A stretch of DNA of 24,286 nucleotides, taken from assembly GCA_964630455.1 (NCBI GenBank), contig CAZVVA010000028.1, positions 1 to 24,286 on the forward strand, read 5' to 3'. Source of the DNA: JAUWMI01 sp964630455 (GTDB lineage: Bacteria > Sumerlaeota > Sumerlaeia > MWCT01 > JAUWMI01). Below, one piece after another: positions 1 to 7,918 of this stretch. The notes beneath the pieces are model-generated. The model did not search any database. It was not told where the DNA came from and saw nothing but the letters and a program-made list of their open reading frames with translations. Each line of letters opens with the position of its first letter. Position 1 is the stretch's first letter. The translations under genes were made by a program, and so were the position numbers.

Positions 1-25
1 CTCCAGTTATTGCCCAACCTTGCTT

Positions 26-46
26 CCTCTCCCCTTGTGGGAGAGG
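26..46. repeat. Perfect hairpin repeat at left edge
   Basis: CCTCTCCC at 26-33 and GGGAGAGG at 39-46 are exact reverse complements around a 5-base loop. A G-rich stretch (GGAGGTGAGGGGGAG) follows at 49-63. This resembles a very widespread intergenic repeat of the form CCTCTCCC-loop-GGGAGAGG-n-GGTGAGGGG seen in many bacterial genomes. It may act as a transcript-end or processing hairpin, but there is no T-run after it. Frame 1 is open from base 1 to a TGA at 160-162 that overlaps the next start as ATGA. Its product is low-complexity through this repeat and matches no oxidoreductase subunit I know. Confidence 0.6.
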
Positions 47-158
47 ATGGAGGTGAGGGGGAGCAGTTCTTGAGAAAAATGCTGACTCATTTGAAAAAGA
101 GCCCATTTATTAAACCCAAAGATTGCTGTAGCCGGGTAGGCCAGCAGGGAGGAAGGAC

Positions 159-722
159 ATGACTAAGAAGATCATTCTGGCTGGCTTTGGCGGGCAGGGT
201 ATTGTGTTCGCTGGCCAGTTGCTCGCAACCGCAGGTATGCAGGACGGCTGTAACGTCACCGTATTCCCCTCCTATGGGCCGGAGATGCGCGGCGGCACTG
301 CAAACTGCACGGTCGTTATCTCCTCCGAGCAGGTGTACTCCCCAGTGGTCGCAAAGCCTAATGTCCTGGTCAGCCTGAATCAGCCATCGCAAGACAAATT
401 TGAGGAGTGCGTGGAGCCCGGGGGGCTAGTAATCTACAACAAATCATTTATTTCTCACATCCAGGCACGCAACGATCTCAGCTACTTTCCCGTGCCAGCA
501 TCCGAGATGGCCACGCAGATCGGTGCCACTCAGGTGGCGAATGTCATTATGGTTGGCGCCCTTGGCGTTCACACCCAGATGGTTCGCTTCGCAACGTTAG
601 CCGCAGCACTGAAAGAGATGGTTGCCGGAAAAGGGGAGCATCTAGTTGAATTGAATCTGAAGGCACTGGAAGCGGGCAAGCGGCTGGCCGAGGAGTTTAC
701 CCTGTCGCCCCAAGGGGCTTAA
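159..722 (+). CDS. korC: 2-oxoacid:ferredoxin oxidoreductase, gamma subunit (KorC/PorG type)
   Basis: This is the gamma subunit of a thiamine-pyrophosphate 2-oxoacid:ferredoxin oxidoreductase. These cytoplasmic complexes interconvert a 2-oxoacid plus CoA with an acyl-CoA, CO2 and reduced ferredoxin. The 187-residue length is normal for the stand-alone subunit. The N-terminal motif AGFGGQGIVFAG (about residues 8-19) and the block SYGPEMRGGTANC (about 38-50) are family signatures, and SPVV and the VSLNQPS segment follow in the usual order. The start is ATG 159 behind a strong Shine-Dalgarno sequence, GGGAGG at 147-152, six bases upstream. The alpha and beta subunits are expected upstream, outside the window; nothing recognisable as a beta-subunit tail is seen in bases 1-158. 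The preference for 2-oxoglutarate over pyruvate or branched-chain oxoacids is inferred from general resemblance and is not proven. Confidence 0.88.
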   Translation: MTKKIILAGFGGQGIVFAGQLLATAGMQDGCNVTVFPSYGPEMRGGTANCTVVISSEQVYSPVVAKPNVLVSLNQPSQDKFEECVEPGGLVIYNKSFISHIQARNDLSYFPVPASEMATQIGATQVANVIMVGALGVHTQMVRFATLAAALKEMVAGKGEHLVELNLKALEAGKRLAEEFTLSPQGA

Positions 723-745
723 AAACCCTGTTAAAACGAAAATTT

Positions 746-829
746 AACCACAGCGACACAACGCAAGAAACAAAAGTCCACATTATCATGCTGAATTCCC
801 AACGTAGTGAACGTCGTGCCGTTGTGGTT
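746..829. repeat. 84-base inverted-repeat element between korC and argA
   Basis: The left arm AACCACAGCGACACAACG (746-763) and the right arm CGTCGTGCCGTTGTGGTT (812-829) are reverse complements apart from three mismatches over 18 positions. A 48-base spacer separates them. The structure looks like a short non-autonomous element or a dispersed intergenic repeat. Its right end reaches the TTG at 829, so that TTG is unlikely to be the start of the next gene. No coding content is visible in 723-864. Confidence 0.55.
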
Positions 830-864
830 TGATATTTCTTAACGTACGAAAGGTGCTTCAGCGT

Positions 865-1362
865 ATGGCGGAAAATCCGCAATTATCAGGCGTGATCCGC
901 AAAGCACGCATTCAGGATGTAGCGGCTATTCATCGCCTTATAAATTTCTGGGCGGATAAAGGCGAAATGCTGGCCCGCTCCCTGAACGAAATTTACGAAA
1001 ACCTGCGCGACTATTTTGTCTATTGCGAAGACGAGAAGGTGCTCGGTTGTGCGGCACTGCATATCATGTGGGAGGATCTCGGAGAGGTCAAGTCTGTAGC
1101 CGTAGTGCCGGAGTATCTGCACAAGGGTATTGGCACGCAGCTACTCAAGTGCTGTCTGGCTGAAGCGGAGGAGCTCGGCTTGCCGCGCGTTTTTGCCCTT
1201 TCGTTCAAGCCCCAGTTCTTTGTGCAAAAGGGCTTCGAAGTCATTGACAAAAACACCCTGCCCCAGAAAGTCTGGACCGAGTGCATCAAATGTCCGAAGT
1301 TTCCCAATTGTAATGAGACCGCCGTTCAGATCTACCTCCGCCCCAAGTCCTCTATCTCGTAG
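865..1362 (+). CDS. argA: GNAT-family N-acetyltransferase, short ArgA-type (N-acetylglutamate synthase)
   Basis: This is a predicted single-domain N-acetylglutamate synthase, transferring acetyl from acetyl-CoA to glutamate at the first step of arginine synthesis in the cytoplasm. The 165-residue protein opens with IRKARIQDVAAIHRLINF. It then has RSLNEIYENLRDYFV, the core strand LGEVKSVAVVPEYLHKGIG, and the tail WTECIKCPKFPNCNETAV. This cysteine-bearing tail is characteristic of the short ArgA group that lacks the amino-acid kinase domain. The acetyl-CoA loop reads LHKGIG, so the usual first Arg/Gln of the Q/RxxGxG/A motif is Leu. I start it at ATG 865, with AAAGGTG at 849-855 as ribosome binding site. 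A longer frame from TTG 829 begins inside an inverted repeat and adds residues the family lacks. No other arginine gene is nearby. Confidence 0.85.
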   Translation: MAENPQLSGVIRKARIQDVAAIHRLINFWADKGEMLARSLNEIYENLRDYFVYCEDEKVLGCAALHIMWEDLGEVKSVAVVPEYLHKGIGTQLLKCCLAEAEELGLPRVFALSFKPQFFVQKGFEVIDKNTLPQKVWTECIKCPKFPNCNETAVQIYLRPKSSIS

Positions 1363-1437
1363 GTAACGCGACGTGTCCCAAAATGCAGAAGGATGTTGGC
1401 TTAAATCTTCGGCGAAAGTGCTTTGGAGTGCCTGCTG

Positions 1438-3129
1438 ATGAAAGGTAAAATCAGGCATCTTGTGTGCTTCTCAATTGTCGCATTTATGATTGCTGTAATT
1501 ACCTCCTCATATGCCGCAAGTAATGATACCAATATTCGCACGGCTATTGAGAAGTATCTCTCCTTTGTTACGTATCCCAATCCACCAAAAATCGAACCCC
1601 AACTCTTTTCAGAAAATATCCGCGTGTTCGGACTCAATGCACAAACTTATCATGGGCGCGACGCCGTGGTTCAGTGGCTTGAGCAGATAAGGAACTTAAT
1701 AGCAGCCCTGTGTACTACCATGAAAGCAACTGCTGAAGATGTCACAATTTTTGTACGAGGCGACACCGCATGGCTCACATGCTTCATTTACCTGAACGGT
1801 ACTCTGAAAGAAGAAAACCACCCTTACAAGAAAACGTTCCGGGCAACGTTCGTGTTTGAAAAACGGGGCGAACACTGGCCAATAGTACACCAACATATCA
1901 GCCCCTTGCACGCAACCGTACAGAATGAAGCCCTTGAAAGTGAAGACGGAACCAAGGAGGTTCACGATCCATGCATCATAATACAGGGCGACACATACTA
2001 TATCTTTTCAACCGGCAAAGGCATTCCGATCCGAAGTTCAAAGGAACTTCGTCACTGGGAACAAATTGGTACTGTTCTCAGCGATATGTCCCAATGGGCA
2101 AAACAGGAAATTCCAAATGACGGTAATCTCTGGGCTCCTGACATCTCTTTCTTTAATGGAAGATACCATTTGTATTATGCGGTATCAACATTTGGCACCA
2201 ACCGTTCCGCCATCGGCTTGGCAACGAATACAACGCTGGATCCCAACAGTCCTGACTACCGCTGGGTAGATCAGGGCAAGGTTATCGAATCAGTGCCTGG
2301 ACGCGATGATTGGAATGCTATCGATCCAAACGTTGTAATGGATGAGGAAGGAAAAGGGTGGTTGGCATTTGGATCATTCTGGAGCGGCATCAAGCTCGTT
2401 CAAATACATCTCAGCACAGGCAAACCCGATCCTAATGATTTAACATTATTCTCAATTGCACGTCGTCCTGAGGCTCATGCAATCGAAGCGCCGTTCATCG
2501 TAAGAAAAAAGGGATACTATTACCTGTTTGTTTCCTTTGACCAATGCTGTCGGGGCATTGACAGCACCTATAAAATCACAGTGGGGCGCTCAAAGAAAAT
2601 AACGGGGCCTTATGTAGACCGTTCCGGGAAATCAATGATGCAGGGCGGGGGAACCCTCATACTTTCTGGCTATGGCCGCTGGCGTGGGCCGGGACATAAT
2701 GCAGTGCTTAACGAAGGAGAATACGATTGGCTTGTCCATCATACGTACGATGCCGAAATTGGGGGCATACCCCGTCTACAAATCCGTCAATTGATATGGG
2801 CCGAGGATGGCTGGCCCCTTGCCGCAGAGCCTACCTCAGGAATATGGAGCAAGGACCGTTCGCCAAGCCCGAAAGATGTTGTGGGGGAGTGGGAACATTC
2901 AGTTAACTTTGGCCCGCCAGACAAAATCAAATTATTGGCAAATGGAACAATTGCTGGGCATAACAATGCACAGTGGTCATTGCGTGGATCGAATCTCATT
3001 CTTCGCTGGCCACGTGGCGATACCCCCGGTGGCGTTTGGATAGACAACTGCCTCACTTCCTCAGATGGAAAATGGTACGTCGGAAGAAACCAGAATGATA
3101 TGGTCATTAGGGGCAGAAAACTACATTAG
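1438..3129 (+). CDS. Secreted SnoaL-like / GH43 endo-1,5-alpha-L-arabinanase fusion
   Basis: This is a predicted extracytoplasmic enzyme cutting alpha-1,5-arabinan. Residue numbers count from ATG 1438 (563 residues), chosen because GGAG at 1425-1428 sits nine bases upstream; an in-frame TTG at 1423 adds only five residues. A signal peptide covers about residues 1-26, ending near SSYA. Residues about 30-158 look like an NTF2/SnoaL-like domain (YHGRDAVVQWLEQ, FRATFVFEKRGEHWPIVHQH). The GH43 five-bladed propeller follows from about 173. The expected catalytic carboxylates are D177 (VHDPC), D296 (NAIDPN) and E350 (IEAPF). Further endo-arabinanase signatures are LWAPDISFFNGRY, GSFWSGIK, FDQCCRGIDSTYKI, GPGHNAV and LIWAEDGWP. 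The last 80 or so residues resemble the lipocalin-like C-terminal domain of some endo-arabinanases. The N-terminal SnoaL-like domain is unusual for GH43. The gene stands alone, 75 bases after argA. Confidence 0.88.
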   Translation: MKGKIRHLVCFSIVAFMIAVITSSYAASNDTNIRTAIEKYLSFVTYPNPPKIEPQLFSENIRVFGLNAQTYHGRDAVVQWLEQIRNLIAALCTTMKATAEDVTIFVRGDTAWLTCFIYLNGTLKEENHPYKKTFRATFVFEKRGEHWPIVHQHISPLHATVQNEALESEDGTKEVHDPCIIIQGDTYYIFSTGKGIPIRSSKELRHWEQIGTVLSDMSQWAKQEIPNDGNLWAPDISFFNGRYHLYYAVSTFGTNRSAIGLATNTTLDPNSPDYRWVDQGKVIESVPGRDDWNAIDPNVVMDEEGKGWLAFGSFWSGIKLVQIHLSTGKPDPNDLTLFSIARRPEAHAIEAPFIVRKKGYYYLFVSFDQCCRGIDSTYKITVGRSKKITGPYVDRSGKSMMQGGGTLILSGYGRWRGPGHNAVLNEGEYDWLVHHTYDAEIGGIPRLQIRQLIWAEDGWPLAAEPTSGIWSKDRSPSPKDVVGEWEHSVNFGPPDKIKLLANGTIAGHNNAQWSLRGSNLILRWPRGDTPGGVWIDNCLTSSDGKWYVGRNQNDMVIRGRKLH

Positions 3130-3345
3130 ATTGCAGAGAAAGGTTCTTGGCCATAGCGGTTGGTGGACTATGCACCTGAGATACTGTTCGACTCAAGCCT
3201 TTTAACATTTTAATCTTGTACCTATCTTATCTTCAGATTATTAAAACAACGATGCGGCATAACAGGAGATAAAATATTTATTGGCCTTAAGACGCTTTTT
3301 GACATTCCTGTTTTCAACTTGTAAAGATGAATTTCATAAACTCGG

Positions 3346-3354
3346 TGGTATAAT
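3346..3354 (+). promoter_or_regulatory. Extended -10 promoter (TGGTATAAT)
   Basis: A perfect extended -10 element, TGG followed by TATAAT (349-354), lies about 90 bases ahead of the ATG at 3444. No good -35 is seen at normal spacing, as expected for an extended -10 promoter. Upstream at 3299-3304 is TTGACA with TAAAGA 17 bases later, a second, weaker candidate. The rest of the 3130-3443 gap is AT-rich, with no coding content that I recognise. The promoter would serve the two genes at 3444 and 3938. Confidence 0.55.
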
Positions 3355-3443
3355 AGCGTTCATAGATGAAACGAACACTATGCGTTAAATAGCCGATGCG
3401 CACCCTTTGGTGGCAATTCTGAGTTGCTAGAAGGAGGTTAACA

Positions 3444-3863
3444 ATGAGCCGTTCTTTTATAATCATACTGGTTGCCTTGGTCCTCGTGCTTGGCATCTCC
3501 TTGCTTGTAGTCTTTACCTGGGGGACAAAACGAGAATATGTCGGCGAGATAATTCTAACAGCCTCGAAAGATAAAGATGGCACTATAAGTATATCTGAAA
3601 AACCGTGCTACTCCAAATATAAGGAGATGCTCGATCCTTTTCTCAAGGATTATGTAACAACCGTCTTCCAGGAAAGGGACGCTGGCGCGATCGTGGTTGA
3701 CATGATAACGCGTACTGTGCGCGATCAAGGCAGGTCGATGGAGCTCGATATTACAATCGCGTTTGGACATATGCAACACGATCTGCGCCTGACATTTCAC
3801 AAGACAAATGGAACGTGGGAACTTGAGAGCAAGCAAGTGCTACAGGAATTAACCATTAAGTGA
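3444..3863 (+). CDS. Small membrane-anchored protein of unknown function
   Basis: I do not recognise this 139-residue protein. Residues about 5-27 (FIIILVALVLVLGISLLVVF) form one strong hydrophobic helix with little charge before it. It should therefore be anchored in the inner membrane with residues 30-139 outside, or be a protein with an uncleaved signal. The soluble part is mixed alpha/beta, with one Cys (KPCYSKY) and a strand-rich end (MELDITIAFGHMQHDLRLTF, NGTWELESKQVLQELTIK). It recalls small lipid- or polymer-binding folds but carries no diagnostic motif. The start is secure: AAGGAGGT at 3431-3438 precedes ATG 3444. It probably shares a transcript with the propeller gene that begins 75 bases downstream. 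Confidence 0.75.
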   Translation: MSRSFIIILVALVLVLGISLLVVFTWGTKREYVGEIILTASKDKDGTISISEKPCYSKYKEMLDPFLKDYVTTVFQERDAGAIVVDMITRTVRDQGRSMELDITIAFGHMQHDLRLTFHKTNGTWELESKQVLQELTIK

Positions 3864-3937
3864 TGGTAGAAAGACGACGTGGCTTGCCATAGACTCCCAT
3901 AAATCGCTGGACATGTATTAGCAGGGGGGCAATTTCT

Positions 3938-4951
3938 GTGATTAATCCGAGTTGCTTCTATTCAAGAGAACATGTGGGTGCCTTGGAACACTGGTCTTTT
4001 GTTCCTGCTAGCCAATTGTCGATAACGGGCATTATTCTCGTTGACCTTAATAAGAAAGAGGCCATCGCAAGACTGGGGAGCGAGAAAAATGCATGTGCCA
4101 GAGGTTGCTTTTCCCCTGAGGGCGATAAGTTTTACTACGGACAGGGTCCTTATGGAGACGAAAAAGAACACAGGGGTTATGACCTTAATAAGGTAATGGA
4201 ATACGATTTTAAATCGAATCGGGATCGCGTAATTGCTGTAGCTGGCGAATTTGAGGGGGTTAGCAGCATAAATCCAGTGTTGATATCCGATAAAGATATT
4301 CTCTACGTGTTGGTCTGTACAGAATCCTCGCTTTTTCTAAATACAATTCAAATAATATGGAGTTTGGCGATTCTCAATTTAGAAAGCAAACAACTACAGT
4401 TCATTGTGAGAAATTTCTGGCCTTATAGTGAGGTGCGGGAGATAGGCAGTCTTTTGGCGCATGCTGGCGGATTGGAGGGAATTGGGCAGAACCTCCTCGT
4501 TACAGACTTGCAAACAGGCGAGACTAAAGTAGTAGAACAGAATATCTATCTTGGCAAATTTCTCGTTAAAGGAGGCGAAGCATTCTACACGCAAAAGCTC
4601 AAGCAAGCAGTATGGCTTGCGTCAACCAACCTGCGAAGCAGAAAGTCTGAAAAGCTTCTCTGCCTTGAACAAGTCTGCTCTCCCCAAGATATATGCGGCA
4701 AGCAGATTATTATGCTGGAGCACTCTGACCCGGATGAATGGAGTGCTGGATCTCTCGCTGTTTATCGCGTAGGAGAGAGGCATTATTCCAAATTGCCACT
4801 TTCCGGCTTGTTTTCGCATCCGAGATTTAGTACCGATGGAAGAAATGTGTATGCACTACAGGATGGCAGCGGACTTGTAAGGATTAACATTCGAACTCGC
4901 AAGATCGAAACAATCCTAGACCTCGCGAAAGAACAACCTGTCGAGACCTGA
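3938..4951 (+). CDS. Beta-propeller (TolB/WD40-like) protein of unknown role
   Basis: This 337-residue protein is built of repeated beta-strand units typical of a TolB- or WD40-like propeller. Blades end in segments such as GIILVDLNKKEAIARLG, CFSPEGDKFYYGQG, KVMEYDFKSNRDRVI, NLLVTDLQTGETKVVEQ, LFSHPRFSTDGRNVYALQD and GLVRINIRTRKIETILDL. The SPEGDKFYY and STDGRNVY strands are the strongest propeller marks. No signal peptide or membrane segment is visible, which is odd for this group, because many relatives are exported. The GTG at 3938 is the only normal start in a frame open since 3893, and AGGGGGG at 3923-3929 is its ribosome binding site. The protein may therefore be cytoplasmic, or its original N terminus may have been lost. 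Specific ligand or partner: unknown; the small membrane protein just upstream is a candidate partner. Confidence 0.72.
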   Translation: MINPSCFYSREHVGALEHWSFVPASQLSITGIILVDLNKKEAIARLGSEKNACARGCFSPEGDKFYYGQGPYGDEKEHRGYDLNKVMEYDFKSNRDRVIAVAGEFEGVSSINPVLISDKDILYVLVCTESSLFLNTIQIIWSLAILNLESKQLQFIVRNFWPYSEVREIGSLLAHAGGLEGIGQNLLVTDLQTGETKVVEQNIYLGKFLVKGGEAFYTQKLKQAVWLASTNLRSRKSEKLLCLEQVCSPQDICGKQIIMLEHSDPDEWSAGSLAVYRVGERHYSKLPLSGLFSHPRFSTDGRNVYALQDGSGLVRINIRTRKIETILDLAKEQPVET

Positions 4952-5164
4952 CAATTGCAATATTACTCTTAAAGGGTGAAATTCGCGGACATTATCCTGG
5001 TGTCCCCTTGACAACATTTCGGGTTTTAGACAAGAAAGGTCGGCCGAAAACCCAACGGAAGGAGAAATTGAGGTTGCTGTCCCCGATTTTGCCCGAATTT
5101 CCCATTTGATTTTGCCGTTGCTTTTTCCAAGGGGTTGGTGCTAGTAATAACGGTGTGCTTCTTC

Positions 5165-5190
5165 GGAAACACCGGAAACACCGGAAACAC
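5165..5190. repeat. 9-base tandem repeat in the 4952-5261 gap
   Basis: The unit GGAAACACC occurs 2.9 times without error at 5165-5190, about 70 bases before the start of the hydrolase gene. The rest of the 310-base gap holds GGACA/TGTCC half-sites around 4988-5005 and a GTCCCCGATTTT block near 5080. An identical 12-base block occurs near 19215. I see no gene and no convincing terminator in the gap. Confidence 0.6.
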
Positions 5191-5261
5191 AGATTACGCG
5201 AAACGACATTGCAAATATTAAACGCCAGATACTCGATAACAATATGCACGAAAGGGTAAGT

Positions 5262-7658
5262 ATGAGAAAAATAGTAGTGGGGCTGTTTATTACCATCAGT
5301 TTATCCGGTATGGCAACGGCTGATGAGGTGAGAGCACTGTGGATTACTCGCTGGGATTATACAACTGCATTGCACGTCGACTCCATCATCAACAACGCCG
5401 CAAATCACAATTTCAACCTGTTGCTCTTTCAGGTGCGAGGCAACGCCACGGTGTTTTATCAGTCTTCATTAGAACCGTGGGCGTGGGAATTGACTGGCTC
5501 TAACCCTTCTACATTAGGTCAGAACCCGGGCTGGAATCCCCTGCAGTATGCCATAACCAAAGCTCACGAGAAAGGCATGGAGCTCCATGCCTATATGAAC
5601 ACGTATCCGGGCTGGCGCGGCACTACCCCACCACCCATAGCGGTACCACAGCTCTGGAACACTCATCCCGAGTGGTTCTGCGTGAATAGCGCCGGCACAA
5701 CACAAACCCTGAATTCCGGGTATGTTACTCTCAGTCCAGGTATTCCCGCAGTACAGGACTACCTGTACAACATCTATATGGAAGTGGTGAATAACTATGA
5801 CATCGATGGTTTTCACTATGATTATGTAAGATATCCCACCTCCAGTTATTCCTGGGACGTGGTGAGTTTGCAGCGCTTTTTTGACGAATACGGCGGCACG
5901 CCAGCAAGCATGCCTGACCAATGGAGCCAATGGCGGCGCGACCAGGTGACTACATTGGTGCTCCGCATCCACGACGCTGTCAAAACTACGCGGCCGGAAA
6001 CTGTGGTGAGTGCCGCCACCTGGAGCAGCTATTCCAGCGGATACAATAATTACTTTCAAGATGGCCGTGGATGGGTTCAGGAAGGAATCATCGATACGTC
6101 GCACCCCATGTGTTATACAAACAATCTATCAACATTCGAGTCCTGGCTCGGCCAACACGTTCCCTATTCCTACGATCGTTTTGTCTGTCCCGGAATTGGA
6201 GCTCACGCGATCAGTAATGTGAGCACCTTTCTCGAGCAAGTATACATGACCCGCAATAAAGGTGCTCATGGCCTGACAGTATTTGCCTATTCAAGCCTTT
6301 TCCCCGGTCATACGCCCAATGATAAAGCGACGGCACTGATTAATGGGCCGTTTATATTCGAAGACGAAATTCCCCCTCGAAGCTGGAAAACCTACAGCGG
6401 CGATGATGATAATACCGGGCCGCGGATACATAACTTCTCTACTGAACCAGAAGCTATTTTGGAGGGTGAACCGTTTTATATTAAATGCGAAATCACCGAT
6501 CCCTCAGGGGTTTACGACGATAGTACGGGTTCGGGAGGCCAGGGTGTATTCCTGAAGTGGAACCTTAATGCGCCTCCCTGGGAAGGCAGCGAGGTGGAAA
6601 TGTCGCTTCTCACCGGCGATGTTTATCAGGCCAACCAGTCGCTCGCCATCGGCTCTCTTTCTGATATTCTGTACTACCAGGTGACTGCTTACGATAACGA
6701 TTATGACGGCGGACAAGCCGATGACCGCACCAGTCGAACTACCGCCATCATGGAACTTCAAGCAGTAGAGCAGCCTCTCTATGTGTTTGACGGCCTATTT
6801 GGCTCTACGCTGGCTAACCCCCAGTATTGCGTGCTGGACCAATATGGAAAGCTGTGGGTGTGTGACTATCCTGGCGATTGCATCTACGTGTTCAATAGTA
6901 ACGGCTCGGAAGCCCCGTACTCGCCGATTAGTTCTGGCCTTAACTCCTCGAGCCTGTCCACCGCCGTGGACTGTCCTTCGGGCATTGCTGCTCACTACGA
7001 TGGAACTATTTACGTCACCCTTGATGATGCCTATGATGTGCCATTATATGAAGGCGTACTAAAGTTCAACAGCGCAACAGGGAATGCATTGCCAGGCAAG
7101 GAGCTGGGCTTCCGGCCAGGTGACCTTGACTTTGACGCCAACGGCAATATGTTTATTGTGGAGAAGATTAACGACTCCTGGCATGTGTTCACTCAGGCCA
7201 GTGGTTATGCCACCAGCTATACCTTTGGCCCTGGCACTACTGATCATATAAATCGGGGCATCGCGGTAACGAACGATGGCACCAAGGTGCTTATTGCCTG
7301 CCAGGCTGATGGGCAAATACATAAATGGACGGGTGGGGTCGCAGGCGGAGTAGCTAGCTATACTAAGGTGGCAGACCTGACCGGGGTAAGCGGAACTTTG
7401 GGTGCTGTAGATATAGATGATAACGGCTATATTTTCGTGAGCAATGATGGTAATGACACGGTGAAGGTTTTTGACAGTGCGGAAAACCTGGTGCAGACTA
7501 TCACCCGAAGCGCTGCCCCTGCATTACAGTCGCCCCGCGGTGTTGGATTTAATCACGACAGCTCTTATATTTTTATAGTACAATTCAGCGGTAGTTCTCA
7601 GGTGCAACGCTGGGAAAAATACCAACCCGCTACAGTTGAAGATTGGGTCATGTATTAA
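5262..7658 (+). CDS. Secreted GHL10-type glycoside hydrolase with Ig-like and NHL-like propeller domains
   Basis: This is a predicted exported hydrolase acting on an unidentified glycan. It is 798 residues from ATG 5262, preceded by AAAGGG at 5251-5256; an in-frame ATG at 5244 would put charged residues before the signal peptide. Residues 1-21 form a signal peptide ending near MATA. Residues about 22-360 match the GHL10 (DUF187) TIM-barrel family: EVRALWITRWDY, FNLLLFQVRGNATVFYQS, GWNPLQYAITKAHEKGMELHAY, DIDGFHYDYVRYP and IDTSHPMCYTNN. The DGFHYDY segment carries the likely catalytic Asp residues. An Ig-like domain follows (about 385-500), then a propeller (about 505-790) with NHL/SMP-30-like blades such as YCVLDQYGKLWVCDY, DLDFDANGNMFIVEK and AVDIDDNGYIFVSNDGNDTV. 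The protein stops abruptly at VEDWVMY. The fusion of GHL10 to a propeller is unusual. It lies about 300 bases after the propeller gene on the same strand. Confidence 0.85.
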   Translation: MRKIVVGLFITISLSGMATADEVRALWITRWDYTTALHVDSIINNAANHNFNLLLFQVRGNATVFYQSSLEPWAWELTGSNPSTLGQNPGWNPLQYAITKAHEKGMELHAYMNTYPGWRGTTPPPIAVPQLWNTHPEWFCVNSAGTTQTLNSGYVTLSPGIPAVQDYLYNIYMEVVNNYDIDGFHYDYVRYPTSSYSWDVVSLQRFFDEYGGTPASMPDQWSQWRRDQVTTLVLRIHDAVKTTRPETVVSAATWSSYSSGYNNYFQDGRGWVQEGIIDTSHPMCYTNNLSTFESWLGQHVPYSYDRFVCPGIGAHAISNVSTFLEQVYMTRNKGAHGLTVFAYSSLFPGHTPNDKATALINGPFIFEDEIPPRSWKTYSGDDDNTGPRIHNFSTEPEAILEGEPFYIKCEITDPSGVYDDSTGSGGQGVFLKWNLNAPPWEGSEVEMSLLTGDVYQANQSLAIGSLSDILYYQVTAYDNDYDGGQADDRTSRTTAIMELQAVEQPLYVFDGLFGSTLANPQYCVLDQYGKLWVCDYPGDCIYVFNSNGSEAPYSPISSGLNSSSLSTAVDCPSGIAAHYDGTIYVTLDDAYDVPLYEGVLKFNSATGNALPGKELGFRPGDLDFDANGNMFIVEKINDSWHVFTQASGYATSYTFGPGTTDHINRGIAVTNDGTKVLIACQADGQIHKWTGGVAGGVASYTKVADLTGVSGTLGAVDIDDNGYIFVSNDGNDTVKVFDSAENLVQTITRSAAPALQSPRGVGFNHDSSYIFIVQFSGSSQVQRWEKYQPATVEDWVMY

Positions 7659-7673
7659 AGGCCTGTACTGTAG

Positions 7674-7856
7674 AATGCAGCCCTGTCTGCTCCTCATCCA
7701 GCCTCTCTGAAGAAACATAACTGGAATCCGGTTAATCGCGTTTACCTGCTTGAGCATCCCAAGCGCCCTCGAGAGCTCGGCGACGCGGCAACCCGCATTG
7801 CACGCCCCGACGCTGCCTTCACTATTGCCGACGAAATTCACACCCTGATCTCCTGA
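7674..7856 (+). pseudogene. C-terminal fragment of a MurG-like glycosyltransferase
   Basis: Between two convergent genes there is a 183-base open stretch with no start codon of its own kind, ending at TGA 854-856 of the 7 kb block (7854-7856). From about 7743 it reads VYLLEHPKRPRELGDAATR and then IARPDAAFTIADEIHTLIS. This follows the usual end of MurG and related GT-B enzymes (LLEDP-x-LRE-x-A-x-RLARPDAAERIADEI). A TAG at 7671-7673 closes the frame upstream, and the nucleotide-binding part of such an enzyme is absent. I read it as the surviving tail of a lost gene. The identification is by eye over about 38 residues, so another GT-B family is possible. Confidence 0.45.
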
Positions 7857-7918
7857 CATCAGGAACCTTGCATTGTCCGATACTCCTGCTGTCGCTATAT
7901 TCTTAGTTACTTCAATCG

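Noticed and set aside
1..162. Open frame from the left edge overlapping the korC start as ATGA, possibly the tail of a beta subunit
   Set aside because: Its translation runs through a well-known hairpin repeat and shows no resemblance to oxidoreductase beta subunits. The overlap may be chance.
829..864. TTG 829 as start of argA
   Set aside because: It lies in the right arm of an inverted repeat, has no ribosome binding site, and adds residues outside the family pattern; ATG 865 has AAAGGTG upstream.
5514..6104. 196-codon open frame on the minus strand
   Set aside because: Entirely antisense to the GHL10-type gene, which has clear domain signatures; no family resemblance in the antisense product.
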